Source: Anoxybacillus amylolyticus (lineage in GTDB: Bacteria; Bacillota; Bacilli; Bacillales; Anoxybacillaceae). Taken from it: a DNA stretch of 64,000 nucleotides. Positions 51,701-60,643 of this stretch are shown one piece after another. The notes under the pieces are model-generated. The model ran no database searches. It worked only from the letters and a program-made list of their open reading frames with translations, and was not told where the DNA came from. Made by a program: the position numbers and the translations under genes. Location of the stretch: the NCBI RefSeq assembly GCF_001634285.1, contig NZ_CP015438.1, positions 1,376,001 to 1,440,000 on the forward strand, given 5' to 3'. Numbering within the stretch: the stretch's first letter is position 1; the number at the start of each line of letters is the position of its first letter.

Positions 51701-52333
51701 CGGGCGATCGAAGAGCTCGGAACGGTGAATTTAGGAGCGATTGACGAATATGAACGTGTATCGGAGCGATATCAGTTTTTAACGACGCAAAAAAGCGATT
51801 TACAACAGGCGAAAGCAACGCTTTATCAAGTGATTGACGAGATGGACGAAGAGATGAAAAAACGCTTTTTTGCGACATTTGAGCAAATTCGCTCACAGTT
51901 TGGCGACGTCTTCCAGCAACTATTTGGCGGAGGACGTGCCGATTTGCAGTTGACCGATCGAGCTGATTTGTTAAATACGGGCGTCGAAATTGTCGCCCAG
52001 CCGCCGGGGAAAAAGCTGCAACATTTAAGTTTATTATCAGGCGGCGAGCGAGCGCTGACGGCGATTGCGTTATTGTTTTCGATTTTAAAAGTGCGGCCGG
52101 TGCCGTTTTGCGTGCTCGATGAAGTAGAAGCGGCGCTTGATGAAGCGAACGTGCATCGTTACGCCCAATATTTAAAACAGTTTAGCAACCAAACGCAGTT
52201 TATTGTTATTACCCATCGGAAAGGAACGATGGAAGAAGCGGACGTGCTCTATGGCGTGACGATGCAGGAGTCAGGAGTATCGAAATTAGTATCCGTTCGT
52301 TTGGAAGATTCGAAACAGCTTGTGAAGTCGTAA
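48770..52333 (+). CDS. smc: Chromosome segregation ATPase SMC
   Basis: SMC (1187 aa) forms the condensin ring with ScpA and ScpB. N-terminal Walker A VVGPNGSGKSNI (near 29-40), long coiled coil (170-500), hinge (about 500-670, with GGAMTGGGVAKK at its end), return coiled coil and the C-terminal head with signature LSGGERALTAIALLFS (near 1088) and Walker B VLDEVEAALDEANV. Full length. GAGGCGGGG precedes ATG. ftsY follows after 22 bases. Confidence 0.97.
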   Translation: MFLKRLDIIGFKSFADRVSIEFVPGVTAVVGPNGSGKSNITDAIRWVLGEQSAKSLRGAKMEDIIFAGSDSRKPLNIAEVTLTLDNEDQFLPLDYQEVSVTRRVYRSGESEFFINQQPCRLKDIIDLFMDSGLGKEAFSIIGQGRIEEILSSKPEERRTIFEEAAGVLKYKIRKKKAEQKLSETQDNLQRVNDILHELEHQLEPLQIQASIAKDYLEKRGELEKLEVALIAHEIEELHRQWSALRQQVVIHQQEEMALAATMQKEEASVEQLRDQLTALDESIDGLQQVLLSVSEELEKLEGRKEVLKERKKNAAQYKKQLEEAIASLAEKQALLIEALAKEEETLLQVKQEIAALQAELKEKQQAFSLYNVSVEERMEQLKSDYIELVHEQASLKNERSHLQTQLEKLATKQATLAKENEKYLREREYVQAQQAELKAQYEKTERMVTACESKLQEKLEQLSHLKQEIEQKEAMLYQAYQYLQQTKSRKEMLEEMQHDYAGFFQGVKEILKARQQFSGIHGAVVELISVPTEYETALEIALGGAMQHIVVENEEAARAAIQYLKTNAYGRATFLPLNVIQGKYIPKEQLALVNNHPAFVGVASELISYDSMYRTVMAHLLGHVIVTTDLKGANELARLLHYRYRLVTLDGDVVSPGGAMTGGGVAKKTNSLLGRTRELEAITNKLQEMEIKTTQLEQYVQTKKKEANEQEEEIAALRTQIEQWRVALQEIKSAWREVEWQEKHVNERLSLYDHEKAHDEQEKKQLEEKLAAADQKLRQMEQALAEIDEQMQQLAVQKQDEQQSKEALQQVITEQKIALAEKQQLFKHMQEKIEQMKLEQNETETKRKMAEEDLAVLCAEMESNDSGEEQLERLRQQKLQDKNETVELIASRREQRLHYQQTLETLEREVKEKKRSYKQLTDIIKDEEVKLNRLDVELENLLTRLREEYTLTFEAAKANYPLEIEAAEARKKVKLIKRAIEELGTVNLGAIDEYERVSERYQFLTTQKSDLQQAKATLYQVIDEMDEEMKKRFFATFEQIRSQFGDVFQQLFGGGRADLQLTDRADLLNTGVEIVAQPPGKKLQHLSLLSGGERALTAIALLFSILKVRPVPFCVLDEVEAALDEANVHRYAQYLKQFSNQTQFIVITHRKGTMEEADVLYGVTMQESGVSKLVSVRLEDSKQLVKS

Positions 52334-52355
52334 TGTGGAAAGGATGGCATAAACG

Positions 52356-53336
52356 ATGAATTTTTTTAAAAAGCTAAAAGAGAAAATTACGCAGCAAACG
52401 GATGCAGTAACGGAAAAGTTTAAACAAGGGCTTTCGAAAACGCGCGATTCGTTTGCGGGGCGGGTAAATGATTTAATTGCCCGCTACCGGAAAGTCGATG
52501 AAGAGTTTTTTGAAGAATTGGAAGAAATTTTAATCGCTGCCGACGTCGGTGTGACGACGGTAATGGATTTAATTGACGAATTAAAGATGGAAGTAAAGCG
52601 TCGCAACATTCAAGAGACGAAAGAAATGCAGGCGGTCATTTCCGAGAAGCTTGTCGATATTTATAAAGGCGGCGATGACAAACCAGCGACATTAAATATG
52701 CAAGAAAACGGCTTGACGGTCATTTTATTCGTCGGCGTCAATGGGGTCGGGAAAACGACGACGATCGGAAAATTAGCGCATAAGTTGAAATCGGAAGGAA
52801 AAACGGTGCTCTTAGCGGCTGGCGATACGTTCCGTGCTGGGGCGATTGAGCAGCTCGAAGTATGGGGCGAGCGCGTCGGGGTGGAAGTGATTAAGCAGTC
52901 GGCTGGTTCTGACCCAGCAGCCGTTATGTATGACGCGATTCAAGCAGCGAAAGCGCGCAATGTCGATGTGTTGCTATGCGATACGGCTGGCCGTTTGCAA
53001 AATAAAGTAAACTTAATGAAAGAGCTAGAAAAAGTGAAACGCGTCATCGAACGCGAAATTCCGGGAGCGCCGCATGAAGTGCTGCTTGTGCTTGATGCAA
53101 CGACTGGACAAAACGCAATGAGCCAAGCGAAAATTTTTAAAGAAGCGACGAACGTAACCGGCATCGTGCTCACGAAGCTTGATGGAACGGCGAAGGGTGG
53201 CATCGTTCTTGCGATTCGCAACGAGTTGAACATTCCAGTCAAATTCGTCGGCCTCGGCGAAAAAATGGACGACTTGCAAGCCTTCGATCCGGAGCAATAC
53301 GTCTATGGATTGTTTGCGGATTTGCTGGAAGAGTAA
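52356..53336 (+). CDS. ftsY: Signal recognition particle receptor FtsY
   Basis: FtsY (326 aa) docks ribosome-SRP complexes at the membrane. The start MNFFKKLKEKITQQTDAVTE is a short amphipathic membrane-targeting segment; a large acidic A domain is absent, as usual in Bacillus. The NG domain has GVNGVGKTTTIGKLA (near 126-140), DTAGRLQNK and TKLDGTAKGG. A strong terminator follows directly. Confidence 0.96.
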   Translation: MNFFKKLKEKITQQTDAVTEKFKQGLSKTRDSFAGRVNDLIARYRKVDEEFFEELEEILIAADVGVTTVMDLIDELKMEVKRRNIQETKEMQAVISEKLVDIYKGGDDKPATLNMQENGLTVILFVGVNGVGKTTTIGKLAHKLKSEGKTVLLAAGDTFRAGAIEQLEVWGERVGVEVIKQSAGSDPAAVMYDAIQAAKARNVDVLLCDTAGRLQNKVNLMKELEKVKRVIEREIPGAPHEVLLVLDATTGQNAMSQAKIFKEATNVTGIVLTKLDGTAKGGIVLAIRNELNIPVKFVGLGEKMDDLQAFDPEQYVYGLFADLLEE

Positions 53337-53341
53337 AGACA

Positions 53342-53375
53342 AAAAGGATGTCTCCTTGTTGGGACATCCTTTTGT
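53342..53375 (+). terminator. Intrinsic terminator after ftsY
   Basis: Arms AAAAGGATGTC and GGACATCCTTTT (53342-53373), close behind the ftsY stop. Confidence 0.85.
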
Positions 53376-53399
53376 TTCGAGAAACGGGAAAATAAAACT

Positions 53400-53571
53400 T
53401 CCCTAAATCCGTGATAAAAACGCGTGCAAGCTGCCGAGAAAGCGCAATAAATCAACAAATATTTTACTTGTTGCCCTTCACCCAATAGGTGAATATACAA
53501 AAATGAGCTAAAACTTTAATATGATCGGATTTCTGGGTACTTATGAGAAGAAGTTGTCACGGATTCAGGAA
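53400..53571. mobile_element. MITE-like element between ftsY and ylxM
   Basis: CCTAAATCCGTGATAA (53402-53417) and TTGTCACGGATTCAGG (53554-53569) are inverted repeats with 14 of 16 matching positions, enclosing about 170 bp with no gene. Such ends are typical of small non-autonomous elements. No target duplication is clear and no parent IS is in the window. Confidence 0.5.
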
Positions 53572-53694
53572 AATACATAATATAATTAATTTTTTACTAA
53601 AAAGACTATGATATATGATAATTGATCAGAATGGTTGCATCAGTTCGGAGTGATTTATAATTAATAAATCAGCTATAGATTTAGAGCTCAGCAC
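53572..53694. other. Very AT-rich spacer before ylxM
   Basis: No gene. It includes TATAATTAATTTTTTAC and similar AT-rich tracts and may act as an UP-like region for the promoter that follows, or be decayed mobile DNA. Confidence 0.4.
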
Positions 53695-53723
53695 TTGACA
53701 CGTCGCTAGAAAGACGATACACT
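53695..53723 (+). promoter_or_regulatory. SigA-type promoter of ylxM-ffh
   Basis: Perfect -35 TTGACA (53695-53700), 17-base spacer, -10 TACACT (53718-53723), 45 bases before the ylxM ATG. Confidence 0.85.
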
Positions 53724-53768
53724 AAATTTTTGTAAAGGTATTTTACTTAACAAGCGGGAGGGAGTTCG

Positions 53769-54101
53769 ATGCTTGAGAAAACAACGCGAATGAACTATTT
53801 GTACGATTTTTACCAGTCGTTGTTAACCCCGAAGCAAAGAAGCTATATGTCGCTTTATTATTTAGACGATTACTCCCTCGGCGAAATTGCAGAAGAATAC
53901 GAAGTAAGCCGCCAGGCCGTCTATGACAACATTAAACGGACGGAAGCGATGCTGGAGGAATATGAAGAAAAGCTGTCATTGTTCCAAAAGTTTCAAGAAC
54001 GGCAACAGCTAATGAAGCAGCTGAAACAATTAGCGATGCAAAAATATGCCGATGACAAAGAATTATGGCAAACGATTGAAGCGTTGGAGAAACTAGAGTA
54101 G
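53769..54101 (+). CDS. ylxM: SRP-associated helix-turn-helix protein YlxM
   Basis: YlxM (110 aa) is a small protein always encoded before ffh in Firmicutes. It has a sigma-70 region 4-like helix-turn-helix ([22 protein letters not shown], about 37-58) after [18 protein letters not shown]. In Streptococcus mutans YlxM binds SRP components; its exact role in Bacillus is unknown. GGGAGGGAG precedes the ATG. ffh follows after 13 bases. Confidence 0.93.
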   Translation: MLEKTTRMNYLYDFYQSLLTPKQRSYMSLYYLDDYSLGEIAEEYEVSRQAVYDNIKRTEAMLEEYEEKLSLFQKFQERQQLMKQLKQLAMQKYADDKELWQTIEALEKLE

Positions 54102-54114
54102 GAGGCGGTAACGC

Positions 54115-55455
54115 ATGGCATTTGAAGGATTAGCCGACCGTCTGCAAAGCGTGATGAACAAAATCCGCGGCAAAGGAAAAGTAACAGAAGCCGATGTAAA
54201 AGAAATGATGCGGGAAGTTCGCCTCGCATTGTTGGAAGCGGACGTCAATTTTAAAGTGGTAAAAGATTTCGTCAAACGCGTCAGCGAGCGCGCTGTTGGT
54301 CAAGAAGTGCTAAAAAGCTTAACGCCAGGCCAGCAAGTCATTAAAGTCGTCAAAGAAGAACTGACGGCGCTCATGGGCGGGGAACAAAGCAAAATCGCCG
54401 TCGCCACCCGTCCGCCAACTGTCATTATGATGGTCGGTTTGCAAGGGGCCGGAAAAACGACGACGACAGGGAAATTAGCGAACTTATTGCGCAAAAAATA
54501 TAACCGTAAGCCGCTGCTCGTCGCTGCCGACATTTACCGTCCGGCCGCAATCAAACAGCTTGAAACGCTTGGCAAACAGCTCAACCTCCCCGTCTTTTCG
54601 CTTGGCGACAAAGTTAGTCCGATTGAAATCGCCAAACAAGCGATTGCGAAAGCGAAAGAAGACCATCACGACTATGTCATCATCGACACCGCTGGGCGGC
54701 TTCATATTGATGAAGCGTTAATGGATGAACTGAAACAAATGAAAGAACTCACCAAACCAGACGAAATTTTCCTCGTCGTCGATGCGATGACTGGACAAGA
54801 TGCCGTCAACGTCGCGCAAAGCTTTAACGAACAGCTCGGTTTAACCGGTGTCATTTTAACGAAACTAGACGGCGATACGCGCGGTGGGGCAGCGCTGTCG
54901 ATTAAAGCGGCCACGAACACGCCAGTTAAATTCGTCGGAATGGGCGAAAAAATGGATGCCCTTGAGCCGTTTCATCCAGAGCGAATGGCTTCCCGCATTT
55001 TAGGCATGGGGGATGTGCTCACGCTCATCGAAAAAGCACAAGCGGCGGTCGATGAAGAAAAAGCGAAAGAACTCGAACAAAAAATGCGCACGATGTCGTT
55101 TACGTTCGACGACTTCCTCGAACAGCTCGGACAAGTGCGCAAAATGGGACCGTTGGACGAAATTTTGAAAATGCTTCCGGGCGCCAATAAAATTAAAGGC
55201 TTAAACAACATCCAAATCGACGAGAAACAAATTGCGCACGTCGAAGCAATTATTCGTTCGATGACAAAAGAAGAAAAAGCCAACCCAGAAATTATTAACG
55301 CGAGCCGAAAAAAGCGAATCGCCAAAGGAAGCGGTACATCCGTCCAAGAAGTGAACCGGCTGTTAAAACAATTTGAAGAAATGAAAAAAATGATGAAAAT
55401 GATGACAACGATGACAAAAGGAAAGAAAAAAGGGTTTAAATTCCCGTTTATGTAG
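54115..55455 (+). CDS. ffh: Signal recognition particle protein Ffh
   Basis: Ffh (446 aa) binds signal sequences and SRP RNA and targets ribosomes to FtsY. The NG GTPase has GLQGAGKTTTTGKLA (near 107-121), DTAGRLHID and TKLDGDTRGGAAL. The M domain has the RNA-binding helix with SRKKRIAKGSGTSVQEVNRL (near 398-417) and a methionine-rich end (EEMKKMMKMMTTM). Full length. GGAGG precedes the ATG. Confidence 0.97.
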   Translation: MAFEGLADRLQSVMNKIRGKGKVTEADVKEMMREVRLALLEADVNFKVVKDFVKRVSERAVGQEVLKSLTPGQQVIKVVKEELTALMGGEQSKIAVATRPPTVIMMVGLQGAGKTTTTGKLANLLRKKYNRKPLLVAADIYRPAAIKQLETLGKQLNLPVFSLGDKVSPIEIAKQAIAKAKEDHHDYVIIDTAGRLHIDEALMDELKQMKELTKPDEIFLVVDAMTGQDAVNVAQSFNEQLGLTGVILTKLDGDTRGGAALSIKAATNTPVKFVGMGEKMDALEPFHPERMASRILGMGDVLTLIEKAQAAVDEEKAKELEQKMRTMSFTFDDFLEQLGQVRKMGPLDEILKMLPGANKIKGLNNIQIDEKQIAHVEAIIRSMTKEEKANPEIINASRKKRIAKGSGTSVQEVNRLLKQFEEMKKMMKMMTTMTKGKKKGFKFPFM

Positions 55456-55480
55456 GGAATAATGTGTTAAGAAAAAACAC

Positions 55481-55821
<341 letters not shown>

Positions 55822-55835
55822 TGCGCGTGATGTAA

Positions 55836-56072
55836 ATGAAGCCGCTAATTGAAACGATTGTACGGGCGCTTGTCGATTATCCAGACGAGGTTGTTGTTAC
55901 GGAAACTGCGGATGAACAGACGATTACCTATACGTTATCCGTTCATGAAGAAGACATCGGAAAGGTAATCGGAAAGCAAGGGCGCACGATTCACGCGATT
56001 CGAACGGTAGTATATGCAGCGGCATCTGATCTGCCGAAGCGCGTTATCGTGCAAATTAATGACAAAGGGTGA
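55836..56072 (+). CDS. khpA: KH-domain RNA-binding protein KhpA (YlqC)
   Basis: KhpA (78 aa) is a single type II KH domain. The GxxG loop is in GKVIGKQGRTIHAIRTVV (about 47-64). In pneumococcus it pairs with KhpB and binds many RNAs, affecting cell division. The ATG has a weak ribosome site (GTGATGTAA) close to the rpsP end, so coupling is likely. B. subtilis ylqC has the same position. Confidence 0.92.
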   Translation: MKPLIETIVRALVDYPDEVVVTETADEQTITYTLSVHEEDIGKVIGKQGRTIHAIRTVVYAAASDLPKRVIVQINDKG

Positions 56073-56094
56073 GGGAAATCCTCCCCTTTTTTAT
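56066..56094 (+). terminator. Possible terminator after khpA
   Basis: GGGTGAGG and CCTCCCC with one bulge form a hairpin followed by TTTTTT. The stem is imperfect; it may only attenuate ylqD-rimM-trmD. Confidence 0.45.
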
Positions 56095-56115
56095 TACCGT
56101 TTGAGGGGTGTCGCT

Positions 56116-56502
56116 ATGAAAATTATCCAGACTGTTGAAGTGAAGCAAATTTTAACTGAAAAAAGCCGCGCAGAACTGCACGAAAAATTTTCTGCCCGCA
56201 AGCGAAAGCTACAGCAAGAATGCGACCAACTTCGTTTTGAACAAAAGCGCCTCGAAAAATCCGCCAAATATTCGCCGATGATTTTAAAACAATACTTCAC
56301 GAAAGAAATCGACGATCGGCTCGAAAAAATCAAACTATTGGATTTTCAGCTCGAACAATTACACATCCTACCGTTAGGAAGCGAACTAAAAGAACGGGAA
56401 GTACAAGCGCTAGTCGACGTCCGAATCGGCGACCGTTGGGACGATATTATGCACACGCGCGCCATTGTCATTGAAGATGGCATGGTGAAAGAAATTCGCT
56501 GA
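56116..56502 (+). CDS. ylqD: YlqD family protein, unknown function
   Basis: A 128-residue protein: [21 protein letters not shown], then a long charged coiled-coil-like helix (about 15-80, rich in K, R, E, Q) and a small beta-rich C terminus ([19 protein letters not shown]) that probably folds as a compact domain. The family is limited to Bacillales and has no known role; its place between khpA and rimM suggests RNA or ribosome work. ATG 56116 follows GAGGGGTG. Confidence 0.88.
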   Translation: MKIIQTVEVKQILTEKSRAELHEKFSARKRKLQQECDQLRFEQKRLEKSAKYSPMILKQYFTKEIDDRLEKIKLLDFQLEQLHILPLGSELKEREVQALVDVRIGDRWDDIMHTRAIVIEDGMVKEIR

Positions 56503-56518
56503 AAAAGAGGTGAGAACG

Positions 56519-57034
56519 ATGAAATGGTTTCATGTCGGAACAATCGTGAATACGCATGGCATTCGCGGCGAAGTGCGCGTCATTTCCAAAACTGATTTCG
56601 CCGACGAGCGCTATAAAATCGGCAATACACTCTATCTTTTTATGGACAACGCTTCACAACCGATCGAAGTAAAAGTAAAAAGCCATCGCGTCCATAAATC
56701 GTTTGATTTATTATCATTTGAAGGATACGACAACATTAACCTCGTCGAAAAATGGAAAGGCGGCGTATTAAAAGTGCCAGAAAGCCAGCTTGGGAAACTT
56801 GGCGAAGGGGAATTTTATTTCCACGAAATTATCGGTTGTACCGTCGTCACCGAAGATGGCGAAACAATTGGCGTCGTGAAAGAAATTTTAACCCCAGGGG
56901 CAAACGACGTTTGGGTTGTCAGACGAGAAAATGGGAAAGACGCCTTAATCCCGTACATCGCGGACGTCGTTATCGACGTGAACGTGGATGAGAAACTAAT
57001 TACGATTCGCCCAATGGAAGGACTGCTTGACTGA
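56519..57034 (+). CDS. rimM: Ribosome maturation factor RimM
   Basis: RimM (171 aa) helps 16S rRNA processing and 30S head assembly with S19. The N-terminal domain has [16 protein letters not shown] and the C-terminal PRC-barrel begins near 95 ([14 protein letters not shown]). ATG 56519 follows GAGGTGAGAACG; a GTG three codons upstream overlaps the ribosome site. The TGA overlaps the trmD ATG. Confidence 0.95.
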   Translation: MKWFHVGTIVNTHGIRGEVRVISKTDFADERYKIGNTLYLFMDNASQPIEVKVKSHRVHKSFDLLSFEGYDNINLVEKWKGGVLKVPESQLGKLGEGEFYFHEIIGCTVVTEDGETIGVVKEILTPGANDVWVVRRENGKDALIPYIADVVIDVNVDEKLITIRPMEGLLD

Positions 57035-57765
57035 TGAAAATTGACATTTTAACCTTGTTCCCGAATATGTTTACCGGGGTATTGAACGAATCGATTTTAA
57101 AAAAGGCGCAAGAAAAACAAGCCGTTTCGATTAACGTCGTCAATTTCCGCGAGTTTGCCGACAACAGACACCAAACGGTGGACGACTATCCGTACGGTGG
57201 TGGAGCAGGCATGGTATTAAAGCCACAGCCGATTTTTGACGCCGTTGCTCATTTAACAAAAGAAAACGATGCACGCATCATTTTACTTTGTCCGCAAGGG
57301 GAGCGTTACACGCAAAAAAAAGCAGAAGAATTGGCGAAAGAGTCGCACCTTATCCTCATTTGCGGACATTACGAAGGGTATGATGAGCGCATTCGCGAAC
57401 ATTTAGTGACTGATGAAATTTCGATTGGCGATTATGTGCTAACAGGTGGAGAATTAGGCGCGATGGTCATTGTTGATAGCGTCGTCCGCCTGTTGCCAGG
57501 CGTGCTCGGAAACGAAGCATCGTCGGTGCACGATTCGTTTAGCTCTGGATTATTGGAACACCCGCAATACACGCGTCCAGCCGATTTTCGCGGGCTCAAA
57601 GTGCCGGAAGTGCTCTTATCAGGCAATCACCGCTTAATCGACGAGTGGCGGCAAAAAGAATCATTACGGCGGACGTTTTTGCGCCGTCCTGATTTGTTAG
57701 CGCAATCCGAATTAACAGACAAGCAAAAAAAATGGCTCGAAGAATTTCAAAAAAACGAACGGTAA
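57034..57765 (+). CDS. trmD: tRNA (guanine-37-N1)-methyltransferase
   Basis: TrmD (243 aa) methylates G37 of tRNAs reading CNN codons. It is a SPOUT methyltransferase with a trefoil knot: [14 protein letters not shown] (near 53-66), [12 protein letters not shown] (near 109-120) and [15 protein letters not shown] (near 130-144). Length is normal. It overlaps the rimM stop by one base. Confidence 0.96.
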   Translation: MKIDILTLFPNMFTGVLNESILKKAQEKQAVSINVVNFREFADNRHQTVDDYPYGGGAGMVLKPQPIFDAVAHLTKENDARIILLCPQGERYTQKKAEELAKESHLILICGHYEGYDERIREHLVTDEISIGDYVLTGGELGAMVIVDSVVRLLPGVLGNEASSVHDSFSSGLLEHPQYTRPADFRGLKVPEVLLSGNHRLIDEWRQKESLRRTFLRRPDLLAQSELTDKQKKWLEEFQKNER

Positions 57766-57795
57766 CTATTGCATCCAATACCCCTTTATGCTAGT

Positions 57796-57887
57796 ATAAT
57801 CTTTGTGACTTAGGCTTAAGTCGTTAAAACGATGTTCCGCTGCTAATGAACAATTGGTATGAGCATCTGTTGGAAGGAGTGGAAACG
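57796..57887 (+). promoter_or_regulatory. Possible L19 leader (ribosomal protein autoregulatory RNA)
   Basis: The leader after a TATAAT (57796-57801) contains a hairpin TCGTT/AACGA near 57823 and a longer fold in which TTCC and TGCT pair with GGAA and AGCA, hiding the GGAAGGAG ribosome site of rplS. Bacillaceae have a described L19 leader at this location. The match is by position and partial recall, not by model search. Confidence 0.5.
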
Positions 57888-58232
57888 ATGCATCATTTAA
57901 TTCAGGAAATCACAAAAGAGCAATTGCGAACAGATTTACCTGACTTCCGCCCTGGTGACACAGTGCGCGTTCACGTTAAAGTTGTCGAAGGAAACCGTGA
58001 ACGGATTCAGGTATTCGAAGGCGTTGTGATTAAACGCCGCGGAGCAGGTGTAAGCGAAACATTTACAGTCCGTAAAGTGTCTTACGGCGTAGGTGTAGAG
58101 CGCACATTCCCAGTGCATACACCAAAAATCGCGAAACTAGAAGTTGTTCGCCGCGGTAAAGTACGTCGTGCAAAACTTTACTACTTGCGTCAACTTCGTG
58201 GGAAAGCTGCCCGCATCAAAGAAATTCGCTAA
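57888..58232 (+). CDS. rplS: 50S ribosomal protein L19
   Basis: L19 (114 aa) lies at the 30S-50S interface. Signatures: [34 protein letters not shown] and [18 protein letters not shown] 57888 follows GGAAGGAG; the longer frame lies in the leader. A strong terminator follows. Confidence 0.97.
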   Translation: MHHLIQEITKEQLRTDLPDFRPGDTVRVHVKVVEGNRERIQVFEGVVIKRRGAGVSETFTVRKVSYGVGVERTFPVHTPKIAKLEVVRRGKVRRAKLYYLRQLRGKAARIKEIR

Positions 58233-58239
58233 AGAAAGA

Positions 58240-58270
58240 CAAGGAGCTTGGAGTTCAAGCTCCTTTTTTC
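58240..58270 (+). terminator. Intrinsic terminator after rplS
   Basis: Perfect arms AAGGAGCTTG (58241-58250) and CAAGCTCCTT (58256-58265), then TTTT. Confidence 0.88.
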
Positions 58271-58330
58271 TAATACGAAGAAGCGGCGCGATAGGCGTTT
58301 CTCCATTTTGAAAATGTAGGTGGGAGAAGG

Positions 58331-58882
58331 ATGGAAAAGAAAAAAAACGAAACGTGGGAATGGCTAAAAGCGATCGTCATCGCTGTACTTCTTGCTGGCG
58401 GCATCCGCTATTTTATTTTTGTGCCGATTATTGTCGATGGACTATCGATGATGCCGACCCTTCATGATCATGACCGAATGATTGTCAACAAACTGGCATA
58501 TAAAATTGGCGAACCGCACCGCTTTGATATTATCGTGTTTCATGCCGAAGAAGGGAAAGACTATATTAAGCGGGTCATCGGCTTGCCAGGTGATCATATC
58601 GAATATAAAAACGATACGTTGTACGTCAATGGAAAGGCGTATAAAGAGCCGTATTTAGATGAATATAAAAAACAGCTTGTTGACGGACCATTAACTGAAT
58701 CGTTTACGCTCGAAGAAATAACCGGCAGAAAAACAGTGCCAAAAGGTTATTTATTCGTGATGGGCGACAATCGCCGCTTTAGCAAAGATAGCCGGCATAT
58801 TGGCTTTATCCCAATGGAAAAAGTGGTAGGAAAAGCGAGCATTGTATATTGGCCGCTTTCGGATGCTCGCATGATGAAATAA
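58331..58882 (+). CDS. lepB: Type I signal peptidase
   Basis: This 183-residue enzyme removes signal peptides of secreted proteins. One N-terminal membrane segment (WLKAIVIAVLLAGGIRYFIF, about 11-30) is followed by the catalytic Ser39 in GLSMMPTL and Lys80 in DYIKRVIGLPGD, and later GDNRRFSKDSRHIGFI (box E). This is the short Gram-positive SipS-like form. GGGAGAAGG precedes the ATG. It lies between rplS and rbgA as in Geobacillus; B. subtilis lacks a sip gene here. Confidence 0.94.
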   Translation: MEKKKNETWEWLKAIVIAVLLAGGIRYFIFVPIIVDGLSMMPTLHDHDRMIVNKLAYKIGEPHRFDIIVFHAEEGKDYIKRVIGLPGDHIEYKNDTLYVNGKAYKEPYLDEYKKQLVDGPLTESFTLEEITGRKTVPKGYLFVMGDNRRFSKDSRHIGFIPMEKVVGKASIVYWPLSDARMMK

Positions 58883-58895
58883 GTAGGTGAGTGCA

Positions 58896-59741
58896 ATGAC
58901 CATTCAATGGTTTCCTGGCCATATGGCGAAAGCGAAACGCGAGGTGCAAGAAAAACTAAAGCTAATCGACGTCGTCTTTGAATTACTCGATGCGCGTATT
59001 CCGCTTTCTTCACGCAATCCGATGATTGACGAAATTTTAACAAACAAACCGCGTATTATTTTGCTTAATAAAGCCGATATGGCAGACGAAAAAGTAACAA
59101 GCGAGTGGATTTCGTTTTTTGCTGAACAAGGCATGCCCGCAATTGCTATCGACGCGCAAGCCGGAACAGGAATGAAACAAATCGTTGCCGCTGCGAAAGA
59201 GATGACGAAAGAAAAATTTGCGAAAATGGCGGCAAAAGGGATTAAAAATCCACGCCCGATGCGCGCATTAATCGTCGGTATCCCGAACGTCGGCAAATCG
59301 ACGCTCATTAACCGGCTTGCCGGCAAACATATCGCTAAAACCGGCGATAAGCCTGGGGTGACAAAAGCACAACAATGGATTAAAGTCGGGAAAGAAATGG
59401 AGCTATTAGATACGCCAGGGATTTTATGGCCAAAGTTTGAAGACGAAGAAGTCGGTTTAAAATTGGCGACAACAGGAGCGATTAAAGATACGATTTTAAA
59501 TTTGCAGGACGTAGCCGTGTACGCACTCCGCTTTTTAGCAGCGCACTATCCAGATCGGTTAAAAGAGCGATATTCGCTCGCCGCTATTCCAGACGATATC
59601 GTCGAGTTGTTTGATGCGATTGGCAAGCGCCGTGGCTGCCTTGCAAGCGGTGGAGCGGTCGATTACGACAAAGTTGCAGAACTTGTCCTTCGCGATATCC
59701 GAACCGAAAAGCTTGGTCGCCTCAGCTTGGAGAAACCGTAA
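58896..59741 (+). CDS. rbgA: Ribosome biogenesis GTPase RbgA (YlqF)
   Basis: RbgA (281 aa) acts late in 50S assembly. It is a circularly permuted GTPase: G4 LLNKADMAD (near 57) comes before the P-loop [14 protein letters not shown] (near 128-141) and G3 [10 protein letters not shown]. The C-terminal ANTAR-like domain contacts rRNA. It starts [20 protein letters not shown] 58896 follows GTAGGTGAG; GTG 58887 would overlap that site. Confidence 0.95.
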   Translation: MTIQWFPGHMAKAKREVQEKLKLIDVVFELLDARIPLSSRNPMIDEILTNKPRIILLNKADMADEKVTSEWISFFAEQGMPAIAIDAQAGTGMKQIVAAAKEMTKEKFAKMAAKGIKNPRPMRALIVGIPNVGKSTLINRLAGKHIAKTGDKPGVTKAQQWIKVGKEMELLDTPGILWPKFEDEEVGLKLATTGAIKDTILNLQDVAVYALRFLAAHYPDRLKERYSLAAIPDDIVELFDAIGKRRGCLASGGAVDYDKVAELVLRDIRTEKLGRLSLEKP

Positions 59742-59771
59742 AGCCCGAACAAACCGGGCTTTATTTTTTTA
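59740..59771 (+). terminator. Intrinsic terminator after rbgA
   Basis: Arms AAAGCCCG (59740-59747) and CGGGCTTT (59755-59762), then ATTTTTTT. The rbgA stop lies in the left arm. Confidence 0.85.
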
Positions 59772-59811
59772 TGAATGTGCCGATATAAAAAATAGAAGGG
59801 AACGACTTTTG

Positions 59812-60573
59812 ATGAAACGAACGGTGAAAGAAATCGAACAACTATTGCGAACGATAGACGAACAGCATCCGCTTTTTCAAGAAATTGCTCTTGATGATCG
59901 GAAAAGTGTGCAAAAGCTGTTGGCTCGCTTTCGAAAACAAAAAGAACACGCTGAGAAAGAGCGCATGCAATGGCAACAAATGTCGCAACATGAGGAGTCG
60001 CTTTATGCTAAAGGGATGACGTTCATTGCCGGCATTGACGAAGCAGGGCGAGGTCCGCTTGCTGGTCCGGTTGTCGCCAGTGCCGTCATCTTGCCACCTG
60101 ATGTGTATTTGCCGGGCTTAAACGACTCAAAAAAGCTATCAGAGACTAAACGGGAAGCGCTATTTGAACAAATTCGAGCATCCGCTATTTCTATCGGTAT
60201 CGGCATTGTGTCAGCGAAAGAAATTGATGAACTTAATATTTATCAAGCAGCGAAAAAGGCGATGGTGAAAGCGGTCGAGCAGCTCTTTCCGCAGCCGGAT
60301 TATTTGTTAATTGACGCGATGGAACTTCCGCTTGCCATCCCGCAGCAAAGCCTTATTAAAGGGGATGCAAATAGCGTTTCCATTGCGGCCGCTTCCGTTG
60401 TGGCGAAAGTAACGCGTGATGCCATCATGAAACAGCTTGGCGAGCAATATCCGCAATACGGGTTTGAGAAACATATGGGCTATGGGACGGAACATCATTT
60501 ACAAGCGATTCGCACATACGGAGTTACTGAACACCACCGCCGCTCGTTTTCACCGGTGAAAGAACTACTGTAA
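59812..60573 (+). CDS. rnhB: Ribonuclease HII
   Basis: RNase HII (253 aa) removes ribonucleotides and RNA primers from DNA. An N-terminal extension (1-70) as in B. subtilis precedes the catalytic domain with [13 protein letters not shown] (Asp76, Glu77), YLLIDAMEL (third Asp) and the last acidic residue in [11 protein letters not shown] 59812 follows AAGGGAACG; the longer frame starts inside rbgA and is rejected. Confidence 0.95.
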   Translation: MKRTVKEIEQLLRTIDEQHPLFQEIALDDRKSVQKLLARFRKQKEHAEKERMQWQQMSQHEESLYAKGMTFIAGIDEAGRGPLAGPVVASAVILPPDVYLPGLNDSKKLSETKREALFEQIRASAISIGIGIVSAKEIDELNIYQAAKKAMVKAVEQLFPQPDYLLIDAMELPLAIPQQSLIKGDANSVSIAAASVVAKVTRDAIMKQLGEQYPQYGFEKHMGYGTEHHLQAIRTYGVTEHHRRSFSPVKELL

Positions 60574-60643
60574 AGGGCAATTCCTTCCCGATCTTTCAAC
60601 AGAAGCGTCTTTGTGCAAGTTTTGTGCTAGGAGGTGAGAGACG

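Noticed and set aside
53572-53694. A replication origin or plasmid-like AT-rich region
   Set aside because: There are no DnaA-box clusters or iterons, only low-complexity AT sequence before a good promoter.
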